Made by a program: the position numbers and the translations under genes. The notes under the pieces were generated by a model, which had not been told where the DNA came from, did no database searches, and saw only the letters and a program-made list of their open reading frames with translations. A DNA stretch of 64,000 bases from an uncultured Lysobacter sp. (GTDB taxonomy: Bacteria; Pseudomonadota; Gammaproteobacteria; Xanthomonadales; Xanthomonadaceae), in the NCBI GenBank assembly GCA_946480055.1, contig CAMLID010000001.1:124001-188000 (forward strand), in the 5' to 3' direction. This document shows positions 8,219-17,196 of the stretch, piece after piece. Every line of letters begins with the position of its first letter. Position 1 is the first letter of the stretch.

Positions 8219-9220
8219 TCAGTGCTTGGCGAGGAAGTCGCGGATCAGCTTGGCGATCTGCGGGCCATGGGTTTCCAGGGCGAAGTGACCGGCATCGAGC
8301 AGATGCAGTTCGGTCTTGGGATTGTCGCGACGATAGGGCTCGGCGCCCGCGACCAGGAAAATCTGGTCGTTCTTGCCCCAGATCACCAGGGTCGGCGGCT
8401 GGTGCTTGCGGAAGTACGCCTGCCATTGCGGGTACTTGGGCAGGTTGTTGCGGTAGTCGTAGATCATCGCCAACTGGATGTCGGTGTTGCCGGGCCGGTC
8501 CAGGTAGGCCTGGTCGAGCGCGTAGGCATCCGGGCTGACCAGGGTCGGATCCGGCTCGCCGTGGAGGTATTGCCAGCGCGTGCCATCCAGGGTCAGCGCG
8601 GCCTGACGGATATGCTCGCGGTTCTCGGCGCTGTTGTCGTTCCAGTAGGCCTTGATCGGATCCCAGAACTTGCCGATGCCTTCGCTGTAGGCATTGCCGT
8701 TCTGCACGATCAGCGCACTGACGCGCTCGGGGTGCTGCGATGCCAGGCGGAAGCCCACGGGCGCGCCGTAGTCCATGACGTAGAGCGCGTAGCGCGGCAA
8801 CTCCAGCTGTTGGGTGAACTTGTCCATCAGCGCGGCGTAGTGGTCGAAGCTGTAGTCGAACTGCGCGGGTGCGGGCATGGCACTGCGGCCGAAACCCGGG
8901 TAGTCGGGGGCGATGACGCGGTAGCGGTCGGCCAGGCGCGGGATCAGATCGCGGTACATCTGGCTGGAAGTCGGGAAGCCGTGCAGCAACAGCAGTACCG
9001 GCGCATCGCGCGGGCCGGCTTCGCGATAGAAGATCTCCACGCCATCGACGGTCGTGGTGCGGTAGTGGATGGCAGCCGTGTCGTGGCGCAGCGTGCTGGC
9101 GGACGATGCCGGGTCGTTGGCCAGCGCCAGCGGAGCCGCGAAGGCGGTCGCCGCCGCCAGCAGCAGTGATGCGCTGGCGCGCAGGAGGCGCGAGGGAGGT
9201 CGTGCGGATAGGACGGACAT
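8219..9220 (-). CDS. Secreted haloalkane dehalogenase/epoxide hydrolase-like enzyme
   Basis: A 333-residue alpha/beta hydrolase with an N-terminal signal ([18 protein letters not shown], cleavage near LALA at 32-35). [14 protein letters not shown] (80-93) forms the oxyanion region, the nucleophile elbow is [14 protein letters not shown] with Asp150 in place of Ser, GKNDQIF carries the late acid and DAGHFALE the catalytic His. An Asp nucleophile is characteristic of haloalkane dehalogenases and epoxide hydrolases, so a covalent ester mechanism with hydrolysis of C-X or epoxide bonds is expected. The ATG at 9220 follows CGGAG. It is divergent from a TetR regulator gene; the palindrome at 9250-9271 lies 30 bases before its start, so repression by that regulator is likely. 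Confidence 0.85.
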   Translation of the reverse strand: MSVLSARPPSRLLRASASLLLAAATAFAAPLALANDPASSASTLRHDTAAIHYRTTTVDGVEIFYREAGPRDAPVLLLLHGFPTSSQMYRDLIPRLADRYRVIAPDYPGFGRSAMPAPAQFDYSFDHYAALMDKFTQQLELPRYALYVMDYGAPVGFRLASQHPERVSALIVQNGNAYSEGIGKFWDPIKAYWNDNSAENREHIRQAALTLDGTRWQYLHGEPDPTLVSPDAYALDQAYLDRPGNTDIQLAMIYDYRNNLPKYPQWQAYFRKHQPPTLVIWGKNDQIFLVAGAEPYRRDNPKTELHLLDAGHFALETHGPQIAKLIRDFLAKH

Positions 9221-9249
9221 GGGGTGGCTCCGGGTAGGATGGGGCGCTC

Positions 9250-9271
9250 TTGTACCGAACGATCGGTACAA
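9250..9271. promoter_or_regulatory. Probable TetR-family operator palindrome
   Basis: TTGTACCGA (9250-9258) is the exact reverse complement of TCGGTACAA (9263-9271), separated by ACGA: 9-bp arms with a 4-bp spacer. It sits in the divergent interval between the hydrolase (start 9220) and the TetR gene (start 9394). A second element sharing ACCGAACG with a GAACGTTC palindrome core lies at 9367-9377, 17 bases before the TetR start. The pair fits autoregulation plus repression of the hydrolase. Confidence 0.7.
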
Positions 9272-9393
9272 TAGATCTCATGCCTCGCGCCGTCAACGAC
9301 GCCGATGCGGACGCAGCGTTGCATCGATGGATGCGTTGACCGCGCCCCTGCCCCGAGCCATATTGGACCGAACGTTCCAGTCGACTTGCCGCC

Positions 9394-9954
9394 ATGCCCG
9401 CTCCCCTCCTGCCCCGTGACGCCGTGGTCGACCGCTTGTTGGGCGCGTTCCGCCGCTATGGCTACGACGCCGCGTCCTTGGGCCAGTTGTCCCAGGCCAC
9501 CGGCCTGGGGCGCTCCAGCCTGTATCACTACTTTCCCGGCGGTAAGGAGGACATGGCGCGCGCCGTATTCGATCGCGTGGACGCATGGGCGCACGACGAG
9601 ATCCTCGCGCCGATGCAGGCCGCCGGCACACCGGAGCGCAGGCTGGCCAAGGTGATCGCAGCCTTGGATAGCTTCTACGCCGGCGGCACCGAAGCCTGCC
9701 TGTTCGGCAACCTGGTCGTCGGCGATGCGCAGGCGCTGTTCCAGGATCGTCTCAGCGCTTCGCTGCGTGGCTTGATCGACGGATTCGCGCGACTCGCGCG
9801 CGAGAAGGACGGCGTATCCGCACGCGAAGCGCAGCGACGTGCCGAAGATGCGGTGGTGCGCATCCAGGGCGCACTGATCGTTTCGCGCGGCATCGACAAC
9901 CCCGATCCGTTCCGCCGCGTGCTCAACACCCTGCCGCAACAGCTGCTGGGCTGA
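9394..9954 (+). CDS. TetR family transcriptional regulator
   Basis: A 186-residue one-component repressor. Residues 8-54 form the HTH: RDAVVDRLLGAFRRYGYDA, then QLSQATGLGRSSLYHYFPGGKEDM, a near-perfect TetR recognition helix. The C-terminal helical domain starts near residue 80; EACLFGNLV and the region around Cys109 suggest the LmrA/YxaF_C type C-terminal ligand domain. Its ligand is unknown. It is divergent from the secreted hydrolase and has a related operator-like element directly upstream of its own start, so negative autoregulation is likely. Confidence 0.9.
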   Translation: MPAPLLPRDAVVDRLLGAFRRYGYDAASLGQLSQATGLGRSSLYHYFPGGKEDMARAVFDRVDAWAHDEILAPMQAAGTPERRLAKVIAALDSFYAGGTEACLFGNLVVGDAQALFQDRLSASLRGLIDGFARLAREKDGVSAREAQRRAEDAVVRIQGALIVSRGIDNPDPFRRVLNTLPQQLLG

Positions 9955-10154
9955 TCGCCCAGGCCGCATCGCTTCTGGCGAGCCAAGGGTGGCCCGCCCC
10001 GCGCGTCGCATCCGCGCAAGAGAATGAACGCGCAGCCGCCGACCGTTCGTCGCTCGCCTGGCCGATCCTCCGTCTCCGAATCGTTCGTCTCTTGGGAGTG
10101 GCGCCCGCCCCTGGCGACGCAGGACGGATTCATAAGACGACAAGGAGGTTGGCC

Positions 10155-11861
10155 ATGCCGAACACCGCGGACATGCTGTGGTTCAAGACCCGTTTCGCAG
10201 CGCGCGTCGTGCCTGCACTGGCCGGCACCCCGCTCACCCTGGACCTGATCACCGCGCTGGCCTGCCAGGAAACCGGCGAGGTTTGGCCGGTGCTGCGGCG
10301 CAAGTCGATGAGCGAGGAGCGCATCCTGGCCCTGTGCGTGGGCGACACGCTCGATTCCAACGCCGGCCGCAGCGCCTTCCCCAAGACCAAGACCGAACTG
10401 GTGGCCGCCTCGCGCGGCGACGAGATGTTCGCGATCGCGCGCAAGGCCCTGGTCGACATGGCGGTGCACATCGAGGCCTACCAGGGCGCGGCATCGCGGC
10501 CGAACAAGTTCTGCCACGGCTTCGGCATGTTCCAGCGCGACCTGCAGTTCTTCCTCGACGATCCCGACTACTTTCTCGAGCGCCGCTACGAGCGGTTCGA
10601 GCAGACCCTGGCGATGTGCGTGGCCGAACTCAAGCGCGGGCTGCGCAAGCTGCGGCTACAGGATCGCGCATCGCTGACGACGATGGAGCTGGCCTCGGTC
10701 GCGATCGTCTACAACACCGGCGGCTTCCGCCCCGAGCGCGGCCTGCGTCAGGGCCATTTCGACGGCACCCGCTTCTACGGCCAGGCGATCTTCGATTTCA
10801 TCCGCCAGGCCCAGACCGTGCCGACGCCCGACGCGCCGGCGCCACTGCCCACGCCGCTGCCCGGCGAAGCGCCGGTGCCGCCGCCCAGGCCGATCGCCGC
10901 GACCGGCCCGTTCTTCCGCGTCGACACCCGCGTTTCGACCCTGCGCCTACGCCGCGAGCCGCGCATCAGCCGCCCACCCACCGCCAATGTTCAGGCCGAA
11001 CTGCCCGACGGGCATCCGGTGCGCGCGGTGACCGGGCGCGCCGTCAACGGTTTCATGGAAGTCGAGACCAGCCTGTTCGGCGCGTTGCTGCGCGGGTTCT
11101 GCTCGACCGATTTCCTGGTCCGCGACAACGGCATCGTCGACATCCCTATCGTCGAACCCGCGCGCGATCCGCCGCGTACCGGCGTGGTCGCGGTGTTCAT
11201 GCCGCGCCGGCCGGGCCGGGTGACCCGGCGCCGTGACGCGGCCGGCGCGCATTCGCTCAACGAAGACGGCCAGCCCGAACGCTCCGGTTCCACCGCGCCG
11301 GATCTGCGCGACGACCTGGGCGCCATCATCGACTGGCTCGCGGTCGACAAGGCCTCGCACAAACGCTACCAGCCGCACTCGGGCCTGACTTTCTGCAATA
11401 TCTACGCCCACGATTACTGCCATCTGGCCGGCGTCTACCTGCCGCGGGTTTGGTGGAGCTCGCCGGCGATCGAAAAGCTGCGCCGCGGCCAGACGGTCGA
11501 GCCGTTGATCGCCGACACCATCTTCGAGATGCGCGCTAACGACCTGTTCCGCTGGCTGCGCGACTTCGGCCCCGAGTTCGGCTGGCGCCAGGTGAGTACG
11601 CCCACGCGCCTGCAGGAAGAAGCCAACCAGGGCGCGGTCGCGTTGATCGTGGCGCGGCGCAAGATCGAGGGAAAATCCGGCCACATCCTGCCGGTGGTGC
11701 CCGAGACCGAAACCGAGCATGCGCACCGCACCGCCTCCGGCGAGGTCGACAGGCCGCTGCAGAGCCAGGCCGGCGTCAGCAACTTCCGTTACGGCACCAG
11801 CACCGCCAACTGGTGGAAGGACGAGCGCTTCGCCGAAAGCGCGTTCTGGGTCCACGCCTGA
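10155..11861 (+). CDS. Putative multidomain cell-wall hydrolase (lysozyme-like, SH3-like, papain-like)
   Basis: A 568-residue protein with a strong AAGGAGG ribosome site. Residues 1-215 look lysozyme/transglycosylase-like: TALACQETGEVW provides a candidate catalytic Glu, HGFGMFQRD and IVYNTGGF resemble substrate-cleft motifs. A Pro-rich linker (about 220-250) leads to an SH3-like part (about 255-335; FFRVDTRVSTLRLR, ELPDGHPVRAVTGR). Residues 380-568 carry TFCNIYAHDYCHLAGVYLP and NQGAVALIV then SGHILPVVPE, i.e. a Cys and a His spaced as in papain-like NlpC/CHAP amidases. No signal peptide is visible, so release would need a dedicated secretion route or lysis. Peptidoglycan is the inferred substrate. 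Family assignments are by eye. Confidence 0.62.
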   Translation: MPNTADMLWFKTRFAARVVPALAGTPLTLDLITALACQETGEVWPVLRRKSMSEERILALCVGDTLDSNAGRSAFPKTKTELVAASRGDEMFAIARKALVDMAVHIEAYQGAASRPNKFCHGFGMFQRDLQFFLDDPDYFLERRYERFEQTLAMCVAELKRGLRKLRLQDRASLTTMELASVAIVYNTGGFRPERGLRQGHFDGTRFYGQAIFDFIRQAQTVPTPDAPAPLPTPLPGEAPVPPPRPIAATGPFFRVDTRVSTLRLRREPRISRPPTANVQAELPDGHPVRAVTGRAVNGFMEVETSLFGALLRGFCSTDFLVRDNGIVDIPIVEPARDPPRTGVVAVFMPRRPGRVTRRRDAAGAHSLNEDGQPERSGSTAPDLRDDLGAIIDWLAVDKASHKRYQPHSGLTFCNIYAHDYCHLAGVYLPRVWWSSPAIEKLRRGQTVEPLIADTIFEMRANDLFRWLRDFGPEFGWRQVSTPTRLQEEANQGAVALIVARRKIEGKSGHILPVVPETETEHAHRTASGEVDRPLQSQAGVSNFRYGTSTANWWKDERFAESAFWVHA

Positions 11862-11876
11862 TCCTCTCCTCAGGCG

Positions 11877-11906
11877 ACGCAGCGCGGTCGGGGGGCCGCG
11901 CTGCGT
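11877..11906 (+). terminator. Hairpin after cell-wall hydrolase gene
   Basis: ACGCAGCGCGG (11877-11887) pairs with CCGCGCTGCGT (11896-11906) around an 8-base G-rich loop, 16 bases after the stop. There is no T tract, so it may be an RNA-stabilising hairpin or a weak terminator. Confidence 0.5.
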
Positions 11907-12045
11907 AACGGGGCGCATCGCACCCCTCGCCCGTTCGGAGACGGCCGCCGCCCTGTAAACCCCGCAGCGCAACCACGCATCGCATCCAGGGGCGCCGGCA
12001 TCGGCTGCGCCCGTATCATGGCCCCGGCAATGCGTGGAGTATCGA

Positions 12046-13578
12046 ATGAAGGTTTGGATAGTGGCGGCGGCGCTCGTCCTCGCAAGCATCGCCCCGGCAT
12101 TCGCGGTCGAACCGGCCTCGCCGCGGCCCGAACACGGCGTCTGGGTGATCCGCGACGTGACAGTGATCCCCGCCGATAGCGACGAAGTGCTCACCCATCG
12201 CGACGTGCTGATACGCGAGGGGCGGATCGCGGACATCCGCGTGCCGGAAGACGCAAGCCACCCCAGGAACACGCGCTACATCGACGGCCGCGGCAAGTTC
12301 CTGATCCCAGGTCTGGTCGACGCCCACGTCCACATCGCCACCGAAGGCGCGCTGCGCGACAGCAAGAGCCCGTTGCTGTCCGGGCTCGATGCCGGTCCCG
12401 ATCACGTCTACGATCGCCGCGTTCTGCTGAGCTTCCTCAAGGCCGGCGTGACCGGCGCGGCCAACCTCGGCGGCGGCGCAAGCAGCGACCAAGACCTGCT
12501 GTGGCTGCGCGACGAGATCGCCGCCGGCCGCATCGTCGGACCGCGCCTGTACGTAGCCAAGCGCATCAACGGACCGCGTGCGGAAGTCGCCTCGCCGCGC
12601 CCGGTCGAGGTGCCGGCGTCGAAGCCCACGGCCCCGACCACCGCCGCCGACGGCATCGCCGCCGTGCGCGCCGCGCACGAACGCGGCTACGACTTCATCA
12701 AGCCCTACCAGTTCCTCAACCGCGAGACCTATCAGGCCGTCGTCGACGAGGCCAGGCGCCTGGGCATGGTCACTTCCGGCCATCTTCCGGAACTGGGTTG
12801 CGGCGTCTGCGCCGACCGCACCTTCGCATTCGACCATCCGCTGGACAACATCGCCCACAGCGAGGAACTCGGACGCTACGGCCGCGAATCCAATCTGGCC
12901 CCGCGCGATATCGATGCGCTCGCCGATCTGGTCGCGCGCAACAAGGTCGGCGTCACCCCGACCCTGATCACGCTCAAGCAGATCGTCCACATGTACGTGA
13001 ATCGCGAAGTGCCCGCGACGCCCGGCGACTGGGGCGCGCTGGTCGACCCGGTCACCCGCCTGGACTGGGCGCCTGCGGGCAACAACTACTTGAGCCAGAA
13101 ATTCCGCAGCCAGGACGGCGCCGACACCTTCTCGGCCGGCTACGACTTCTCGCGCCTGCTCACCCGCGAACTGTGGAAACGCGGCGTGCCGCTGACCGTG
13201 GGCACCGATGCGCCGATGCCCGGCCTGGCGTTCGGCGTGTCGGTGCATCAGGAAATGATCGAACTGCGCGAGGTCGGTCTGTCGCCGCTGGAAGTGCTGC
13301 GCGCGGCGACGATCAATGCGCATCGTTTGTTCGACCGCGAGGGCGGCAGCGGCGCGATACGCGTGGGCGAACGCGCCGACCTGGTGCTGCTGGACGCCGA
13401 CCCGCTGGCCGATATCGGCAACGTCGCACGCATCAACGGCGTGTTCGCGCAAGGGCGCTGGCTGCCGGCGGCCAGGATCGACGCGATGCTGGCGGAGTCG
13501 GACGGCGCGATGCGCGAACTTTCGCAGCGCATCCAGGCGCGTCAGGCCGAAGCGGGCCGGGCCAAACCGGCGCCGTGA
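12046..13578 (+). CDS. Exported amidohydrolase family metalloenzyme
   Basis: A 510-residue periplasmic or secreted member of the metal-dependent amidohydrolase superfamily (imidazolonepropionase/prolidase-like branch). A Sec signal (VWIVAAALVLASIAPAFA) ends near residue 20. The small beta-sandwich (WVIRDVTVIPADSDEV, DVLIREGRIADI) is followed by metal ligands DAHVHI (Asp92, His94, His96), the SGHLPE histidine and TDAPMPG aspartate; the C-terminal ADLVLLDADPLADIGN strand closes the sandwich. It could hydrolyse cyclic amides or Xaa-Pro dipeptides; the substrate is not determined. ATG at 12046 is preceded by GGAG at a 6-base distance; a GTG at 12034 is an alternative. Confidence 0.85.
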   Translation: MKVWIVAAALVLASIAPAFAVEPASPRPEHGVWVIRDVTVIPADSDEVLTHRDVLIREGRIADIRVPEDASHPRNTRYIDGRGKFLIPGLVDAHVHIATEGALRDSKSPLLSGLDAGPDHVYDRRVLLSFLKAGVTGAANLGGGASSDQDLLWLRDEIAAGRIVGPRLYVAKRINGPRAEVASPRPVEVPASKPTAPTTAADGIAAVRAAHERGYDFIKPYQFLNRETYQAVVDEARRLGMVTSGHLPELGCGVCADRTFAFDHPLDNIAHSEELGRYGRESNLAPRDIDALADLVARNKVGVTPTLITLKQIVHMYVNREVPATPGDWGALVDPVTRLDWAPAGNNYLSQKFRSQDGADTFSAGYDFSRLLTRELWKRGVPLTVGTDAPMPGLAFGVSVHQEMIELREVGLSPLEVLRAATINAHRLFDREGGSGAIRVGERADLVLLDADPLADIGNVARINGVFAQGRWLPAARIDAMLAESDGAMRELSQRIQARQAEAGRAKPAP

Positions 13579-13579
13579 C

Positions 13580-14956
13580 TCAGGCGCGTGTGCGCATCCG
13601 CCGCGCGATCTCGCTGATCGCGGCGATGACCAGGGTCAGCGCGATCGTCGACAGCAGCTGCATGCGCGGCCCCTCGGTGAGCAGGGCCAGCGCGATCACG
13701 CTGCCCAGCATCGCCAGGCCCAGCCAAGTCAGATAAGGGAAGGCGTTCATCCGGAACGGCAGCGGCGTGCCCTCGCGGTCGGCGCGACGGCGCAGGATCA
13801 ACTGCGACAGCAGCGACATGCCCCACACCAGCAGGCAGGTCGAACCGACCACGTTCAGCAGCGCCGGCAGCACGCGCTCCGGATACCACAGCTCCAGCAG
13901 CGCGGCGAAGAAGCCGAACGCGACGCTGGCCAGCACCGCGGCCACCGGCACCTGGCGGCGGTCGACGCCGGCCAGGAAGCGCGGCGCCTCGCGGCGTTCG
14001 GCCAGCGAATAGATCATGCGCGAAGCGCCGTAAAGGTTGGCGTTGAGCGCAGACAGCAGCGCGATCACCGCGACCAGGGTGATCGCAGCGGCCGCGCCCG
14101 GGATATTGGCGACCTGCAGCACCGCGGCGAACGGCGACTTCAGCGACTCGCTCGTCCACGGCACCACCGCGATGATGACGCTGACCGAGCCGATGTAGAA
14201 CACCAGGATGCGCCAGGCCACGGTGCGGATCGCGCGGGTAATGCTGCGCGCCGGGTCCTGGGTCTCGGCCGCCGCGACCGCGACGATCTCAGTGCCGCCG
14301 AAGGCGAAGATCACCACCAGCAGCGCCGCGCCCACGCCGGCCCAGCCCTTGGGCGCGAAGCCGCCGTGATCGACGAAGTTGGACAGGCCCGGCGAGGTCA
14401 CGTTCGGCAACCAGCCCAGCAACAGAGCCGCACCGATCGCGATGAAGGCGAGGATCGCGACGACCTTGAGGATCGCGAACCAGAATTCGAAGGCGCCGAA
14501 ATTCTTGACGCCCAGCAGGTTGATCGCGGTGAACACGGCCATGAACAGCAGCGACATCATCGCCACCGGCAAGCCCGGCCAGACCGTCGCCAGCAGACCG
14601 GCCGCGCCCACCGACTCGGCCGCGATCACGATCACCAGCTGCGCCCACCACAACCAGCCCAGGGTCGCGCCGGCGGTGGCGCCCATGGCGTCGGCGGCGT
14701 AGACCGAGAACGCGCCGCTGGCCGGCTTGGCCGCAGCCATCTCGCCCAGCGCGCGCATCACGATGATCACCAGCACGCCGGCGATCAGGTAGGACAGCAG
14801 CACCGCCGGTCCCGCCGCCTGCACGCCCACGCCCGAGCCCAGGAACAGCCCGGCGCCGATCGCGCTGCCCAAGCCCATCATCACCAACTGACGCGGTTTC
14901 ATCGCGTAGCCGAGCTGGGTTTCGTCGGGGCGGGCGGTCTCGGTCTGGGAGTTCAT
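13580..14956 (-). CDS. Amino acid permease (APC superfamily)
   Basis: A 458-residue inner-membrane amino acid:proton symporter of the AAT family (AroP/ProY/GabP-like). Signature near the N-terminus: LVMMGLGSAIGAGLFLGSG, the unwound TM1 that binds the substrate carboxylate, followed by LIAGVLVIIVMRALGEMAA. About 12 hydrophobic segments are present, and FAFGGTEIVAVAAAE is the TM6 motif. N-terminal residues before KPRQL are cytosolic. Convergent with the amidohydrolase gene with one base between the two stops. The amino acid specificity is not evident. Confidence 0.9.
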   Translation of the reverse strand: MNSQTETARPDETQLGYAMKPRQLVMMGLGSAIGAGLFLGSGVGVQAAGPAVLLSYLIAGVLVIIVMRALGEMAAAKPASGAFSVYAADAMGATAGATLGWLWWAQLVIVIAAESVGAAGLLATVWPGLPVAMMSLLFMAVFTAINLLGVKNFGAFEFWFAILKVVAILAFIAIGAALLLGWLPNVTSPGLSNFVDHGGFAPKGWAGVGAALLVVIFAFGGTEIVAVAAAETQDPARSITRAIRTVAWRILVFYIGSVSVIIAVVPWTSESLKSPFAAVLQVANIPGAAAAITLVAVIALLSALNANLYGASRMIYSLAERREAPRFLAGVDRRQVPVAAVLASVAFGFFAALLELWYPERVLPALLNVVGSTCLLVWGMSLLSQLILRRRADREGTPLPFRMNAFPYLTWLGLAMLGSVIALALLTEGPRMQLLSTIALTLVIAAISEIARRMRTRA

Positions 14957-15102
14957 TCGGCCATCGGGAAGAGTGCGGCGGAGGCCGAACGATACAGCAG
15001 CCGGGGCCGGGGCGCGGGTGCCGGCCAGCGCCCCGGGGCAGGCTGGGAGCGCTCGGGCTCCCGGCTCCTGAACACGACATCGTCGGGAGCGCGAGGCACG
15101 AC

Positions 15103-16041
15103 TTACTTCGCAGCCGGCACCTGCTCCGCCCAGCTCTTCAAGTCGCTGGTACCGTCCAGGAACGGCAGCGCCGTCGTGGCCAGGCGCGGCGCGGCGAAGA
15201 TCTCGTAGTGGGTCAGGTCGGGCAGGATCGCCAGACGGTTCTTGGACAGGGTCTCGCGGCCCCAGCCGGCGTCCTGCTGGCCGCCGCCGAGCAGCTGGTA
15301 GAACTTGATCACGTGCTCGGGGCGGTACATGTCGCCGTCACCGTAGACCAGCATCACCGGCATCTGCAGCTGCTTGACCTCGGCCGACCAGTCGTAGTGA
15401 CCGCGCATGAAATCGCCGAGGGTGTCGAGCAGACGCGGGAACTCGCCGATGTTCGGCGCTACCGCCGCGTAGTTCAGGTACATCGGCGTGTCCTTCATCA
15501 TCGGCGCGGCGGCGCCGGTCAGGCCTTTCTGCTGGGCGCGGATGCCGGGGTAGTAGCCGTCGTCGGAATAGGCGCCCGACACCAGCACCAGCCGGCGCAC
15601 GCTCGCCGGCCGCTGGATCGCCATGCGCAGCGCCACGCAGCTGCCCAGCGAGTAACCCAGCACGTCGACCTGCTGGTGGCCGAGCTTGGCGACCAGCGCG
15701 GCCATGTCGTCGCCGCCGGACTGGCAGCTGAAAGGGCGCTGCCCCAGCGGGGTGCGGCCATGACCGTGCAGATCAACCGCGATCACCTGTCGGTGCTCGC
15801 TCAGTTTCGGCATCAGCGGGGCGAACATTTCGATCGAGCCCAGGCCGCCGTGCAGCAACAGCAGGGGTTCGCCTTTGCCGCGGATCTCGTAGTAGTAGTC
15901 GACGCCATCGATGATCTGGCGGCCCTTGATGACCTCCGCGCTGATGTTGACGATGGGCTGCGCTTCGGCCGCCGGCGCGGCGATGGGCAGCAGGACGGCG
16001 ACAGCGGTATAGGCCCACAGGGCAAGCGTTGCGAACTTCAT
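15103..16041 (-). CDS. Exported alpha/beta hydrolase (serine nucleophile)
   Basis: A 312-residue hydrolase with a signal peptide (FATLALWAYTAVAVLLPIAAPAAEA) and a canonical fold: LLLHGGLGSIEMFAPL oxyanion loop, VDLHGHGRTPL, nucleophile elbow LGYSLGSCVALRMA with Ser, YGDGDMYRP acid and DLTHYEIF His. It therefore differs from the Asp-type enzymes elsewhere in the window. Esterase, lipase or lactonase activity in the periplasm is plausible. The ATG at 16041 is preceded by CGGAGACC. Located 146 bases from the permease start on the same strand. Confidence 0.82.
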   Translation of the reverse strand: MKFATLALWAYTAVAVLLPIAAPAAEAQPIVNISAEVIKGRQIIDGVDYYYEIRGKGEPLLLLHGGLGSIEMFAPLMPKLSEHRQVIAVDLHGHGRTPLGQRPFSCQSGGDDMAALVAKLGHQQVDVLGYSLGSCVALRMAIQRPASVRRLVLVSGAYSDDGYYPGIRAQQKGLTGAAAPMMKDTPMYLNYAAVAPNIGEFPRLLDTLGDFMRGHYDWSAEVKQLQMPVMLVYGDGDMYRPEHVIKFYQLLGGGQQDAGWGRETLSKNRLAILPDLTHYEIFAAPRLATTALPFLDGTSDLKSWAEQVPAAK

Positions 16042-16164
16042 GATCGGTCTCCGATGAGGTCCAGCGTCGGATTGACGCCGGAATCCAGGTCTCACTGGAG
16101 CGACGAACCAAGCAGGCACGAATCGACATGCGGCCGGCGATTTTTTTGCCCCGCGCCGGCGCGC

Positions 16165-16590
16165 TCAGTCTTCCTCGACCAGTCCCGTCGCCAGCGCCCG
16201 CTCGCGGTTCTGGAAGATCGCCATGGCGGTGCGCATGCGCAGGAAGCCGAGCTTGCGATAGAAGCCCTCCTTGCCCGGGTTGGCGTAGAGGATGATCTTG
16301 CGATGGCCGGCCGAGAGCGTCGTCAGGCGCTCGATGATCGCCTTGCCCAGCCCGCTGCCCTGGTACTGCGGGTGCACCGCGATATCGCACAGATAGGAGC
16401 AATCCAAGCCATCGGCCAGGGCGCGGCCGGCGCCGACCAGTCGGTCGCCGTCGTAGGCGAAGCACACATAACGGCTGTTGCCGAACACCACTTCCAGGTC
16501 GCGCGCGGGTTTCTCGCCCAGCGGCGCGATCCGGTACAGCTCGGACAGTTCGTCCCAGTCGATCCGGTCGCGGTCCAACCGCCATTCCAT
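16165..16590 (-). CDS. GNAT family N-acetyltransferase
   Basis: A 141-residue acetyl-CoA-dependent N-acetyltransferase. The acetyl-CoA loop QYQGSGLGKAIIERL follows strand CDIAVHP, and ILYANPGKEGFYRKLGFLRMRTAM is the C-terminal motif B. Substrate unknown. The ATG at 16590 is one candidate start; a GTG at 16602 in frame overlaps the stop of the upstream 124-codon frame as GTGA, the usual form of translational coupling, and would add VTTT. Single-domain cytosolic protein. Confidence 0.82.
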   Translation of the reverse strand: MEWRLDRDRIDWDELSELYRIAPLGEKPARDLEVVFGNSRYVCFAYDGDRLVGAGRALADGLDCSYLCDIAVHPQYQGSGLGKAIIERLTTLSAGHRKIILYANPGKEGFYRKLGFLRMRTAMAIFQNRERALATGLVEED

Positions 16591-16598
16591 CGTCGTCG

Positions 16599-16973
16599 TC
16601 ACGTGGGTAATCCGTTGTTCTTCAAGTTCGGGCCCAACGCTCGGGCGGCGGCGGGATCGGCGATATCGTACTTCGCGGTTCGGCTGGGGCGCATGCCGCA
16701 CAGGTACCGACCAAGATATGCCGGCATCGACCAGTTGACCGGGAAGCCCGATCCGTCACTGGCGTGGCGCTCGGCATCGGCGATTTCGAAGCGCCGGAAA
16801 TTCGTGCTGCGCTGGCCTTGTCTTAGCGACGCTGAGACGGCCGTGCGCGAACGAGCGCATCGGTCGATTTCGGCTTCGTTGAAACCTTGTTCCAACGCAG
16901 CGACGATGCACGAAACGCGCGCACGGCCGCATCTGCCGACCGCAACACGATGCGGATCGCTAGTGGTTTTCAC
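16599..16973 (-). CDS. Possible small hypothetical protein
   Basis: An open frame of 124 codons whose C-terminal half (DGSGFPVNWSMPAYLGRY, RTAKYDIADPAAARAL) looks protein-like, while the N-terminal third is Cys/Arg-rich and unremarkable. Its TGA overlaps a GTG start of the GNAT frame (GTGA at 16599-16602), which supports an operon. Codon bias is weaker than in neighbouring genes, so it may be a decaying gene or spurious. The true start could be internal (for example the Met near residue 83). Confidence 0.33.
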   Translation of the reverse strand: MKTTSDPHRVAVGRCGRARVSCIVAALEQGFNEAEIDRCARSRTAVSASLRQGQRSTNFRRFEIADAERHASDGSGFPVNWSMPAYLGRYLCGMRPSRTAKYDIADPAAARALGPNLKNNGLPT

Positions 16974-17196
16974 TCAGGACGCGACCGATTTCGCAAGCCT
17001 CGCGTGACGCCGGCGTGACGTACTGCAGATGCACAACGAATCCACAATCGGCTTCACAGTTCTGCTTGCGCAGTAATGGCAACCTGTAAACGAGTCCGGC
17101 ACTGGACTCCTCTCGAACACGTCAGGACGACGACATCGCAACGGGCGCGGCAGACAAGCCGCAGCCGTTTCGTCGATGCGCACAAGGAGCGGTGCG
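16974..17196. promoter_or_regulatory. Leader region of the NRPS operon
   Basis: This interval, lower in GC than the surrounding genes, separates the minus-strand GNAT block from the NRPS start and must hold the promoter for the five-gene operon. I see no convincing palindrome or sigma-70 boxes; a clear AAGGAGCGG ribosome site lies at its end. Confidence 0.4.

Noticed and set aside
15045..15062. 6-bp hairpin GGGAGC/GCTCCC between the permease and hydrolase genes
   Set aside because: Too short a stem in a 70% GC background to call a terminator.
15208..17007. Plus-strand open frame of about 600 codons across the hydrolase and GNAT genes
   Set aside because: Antisense to two recognisable protein families; lacks motifs.
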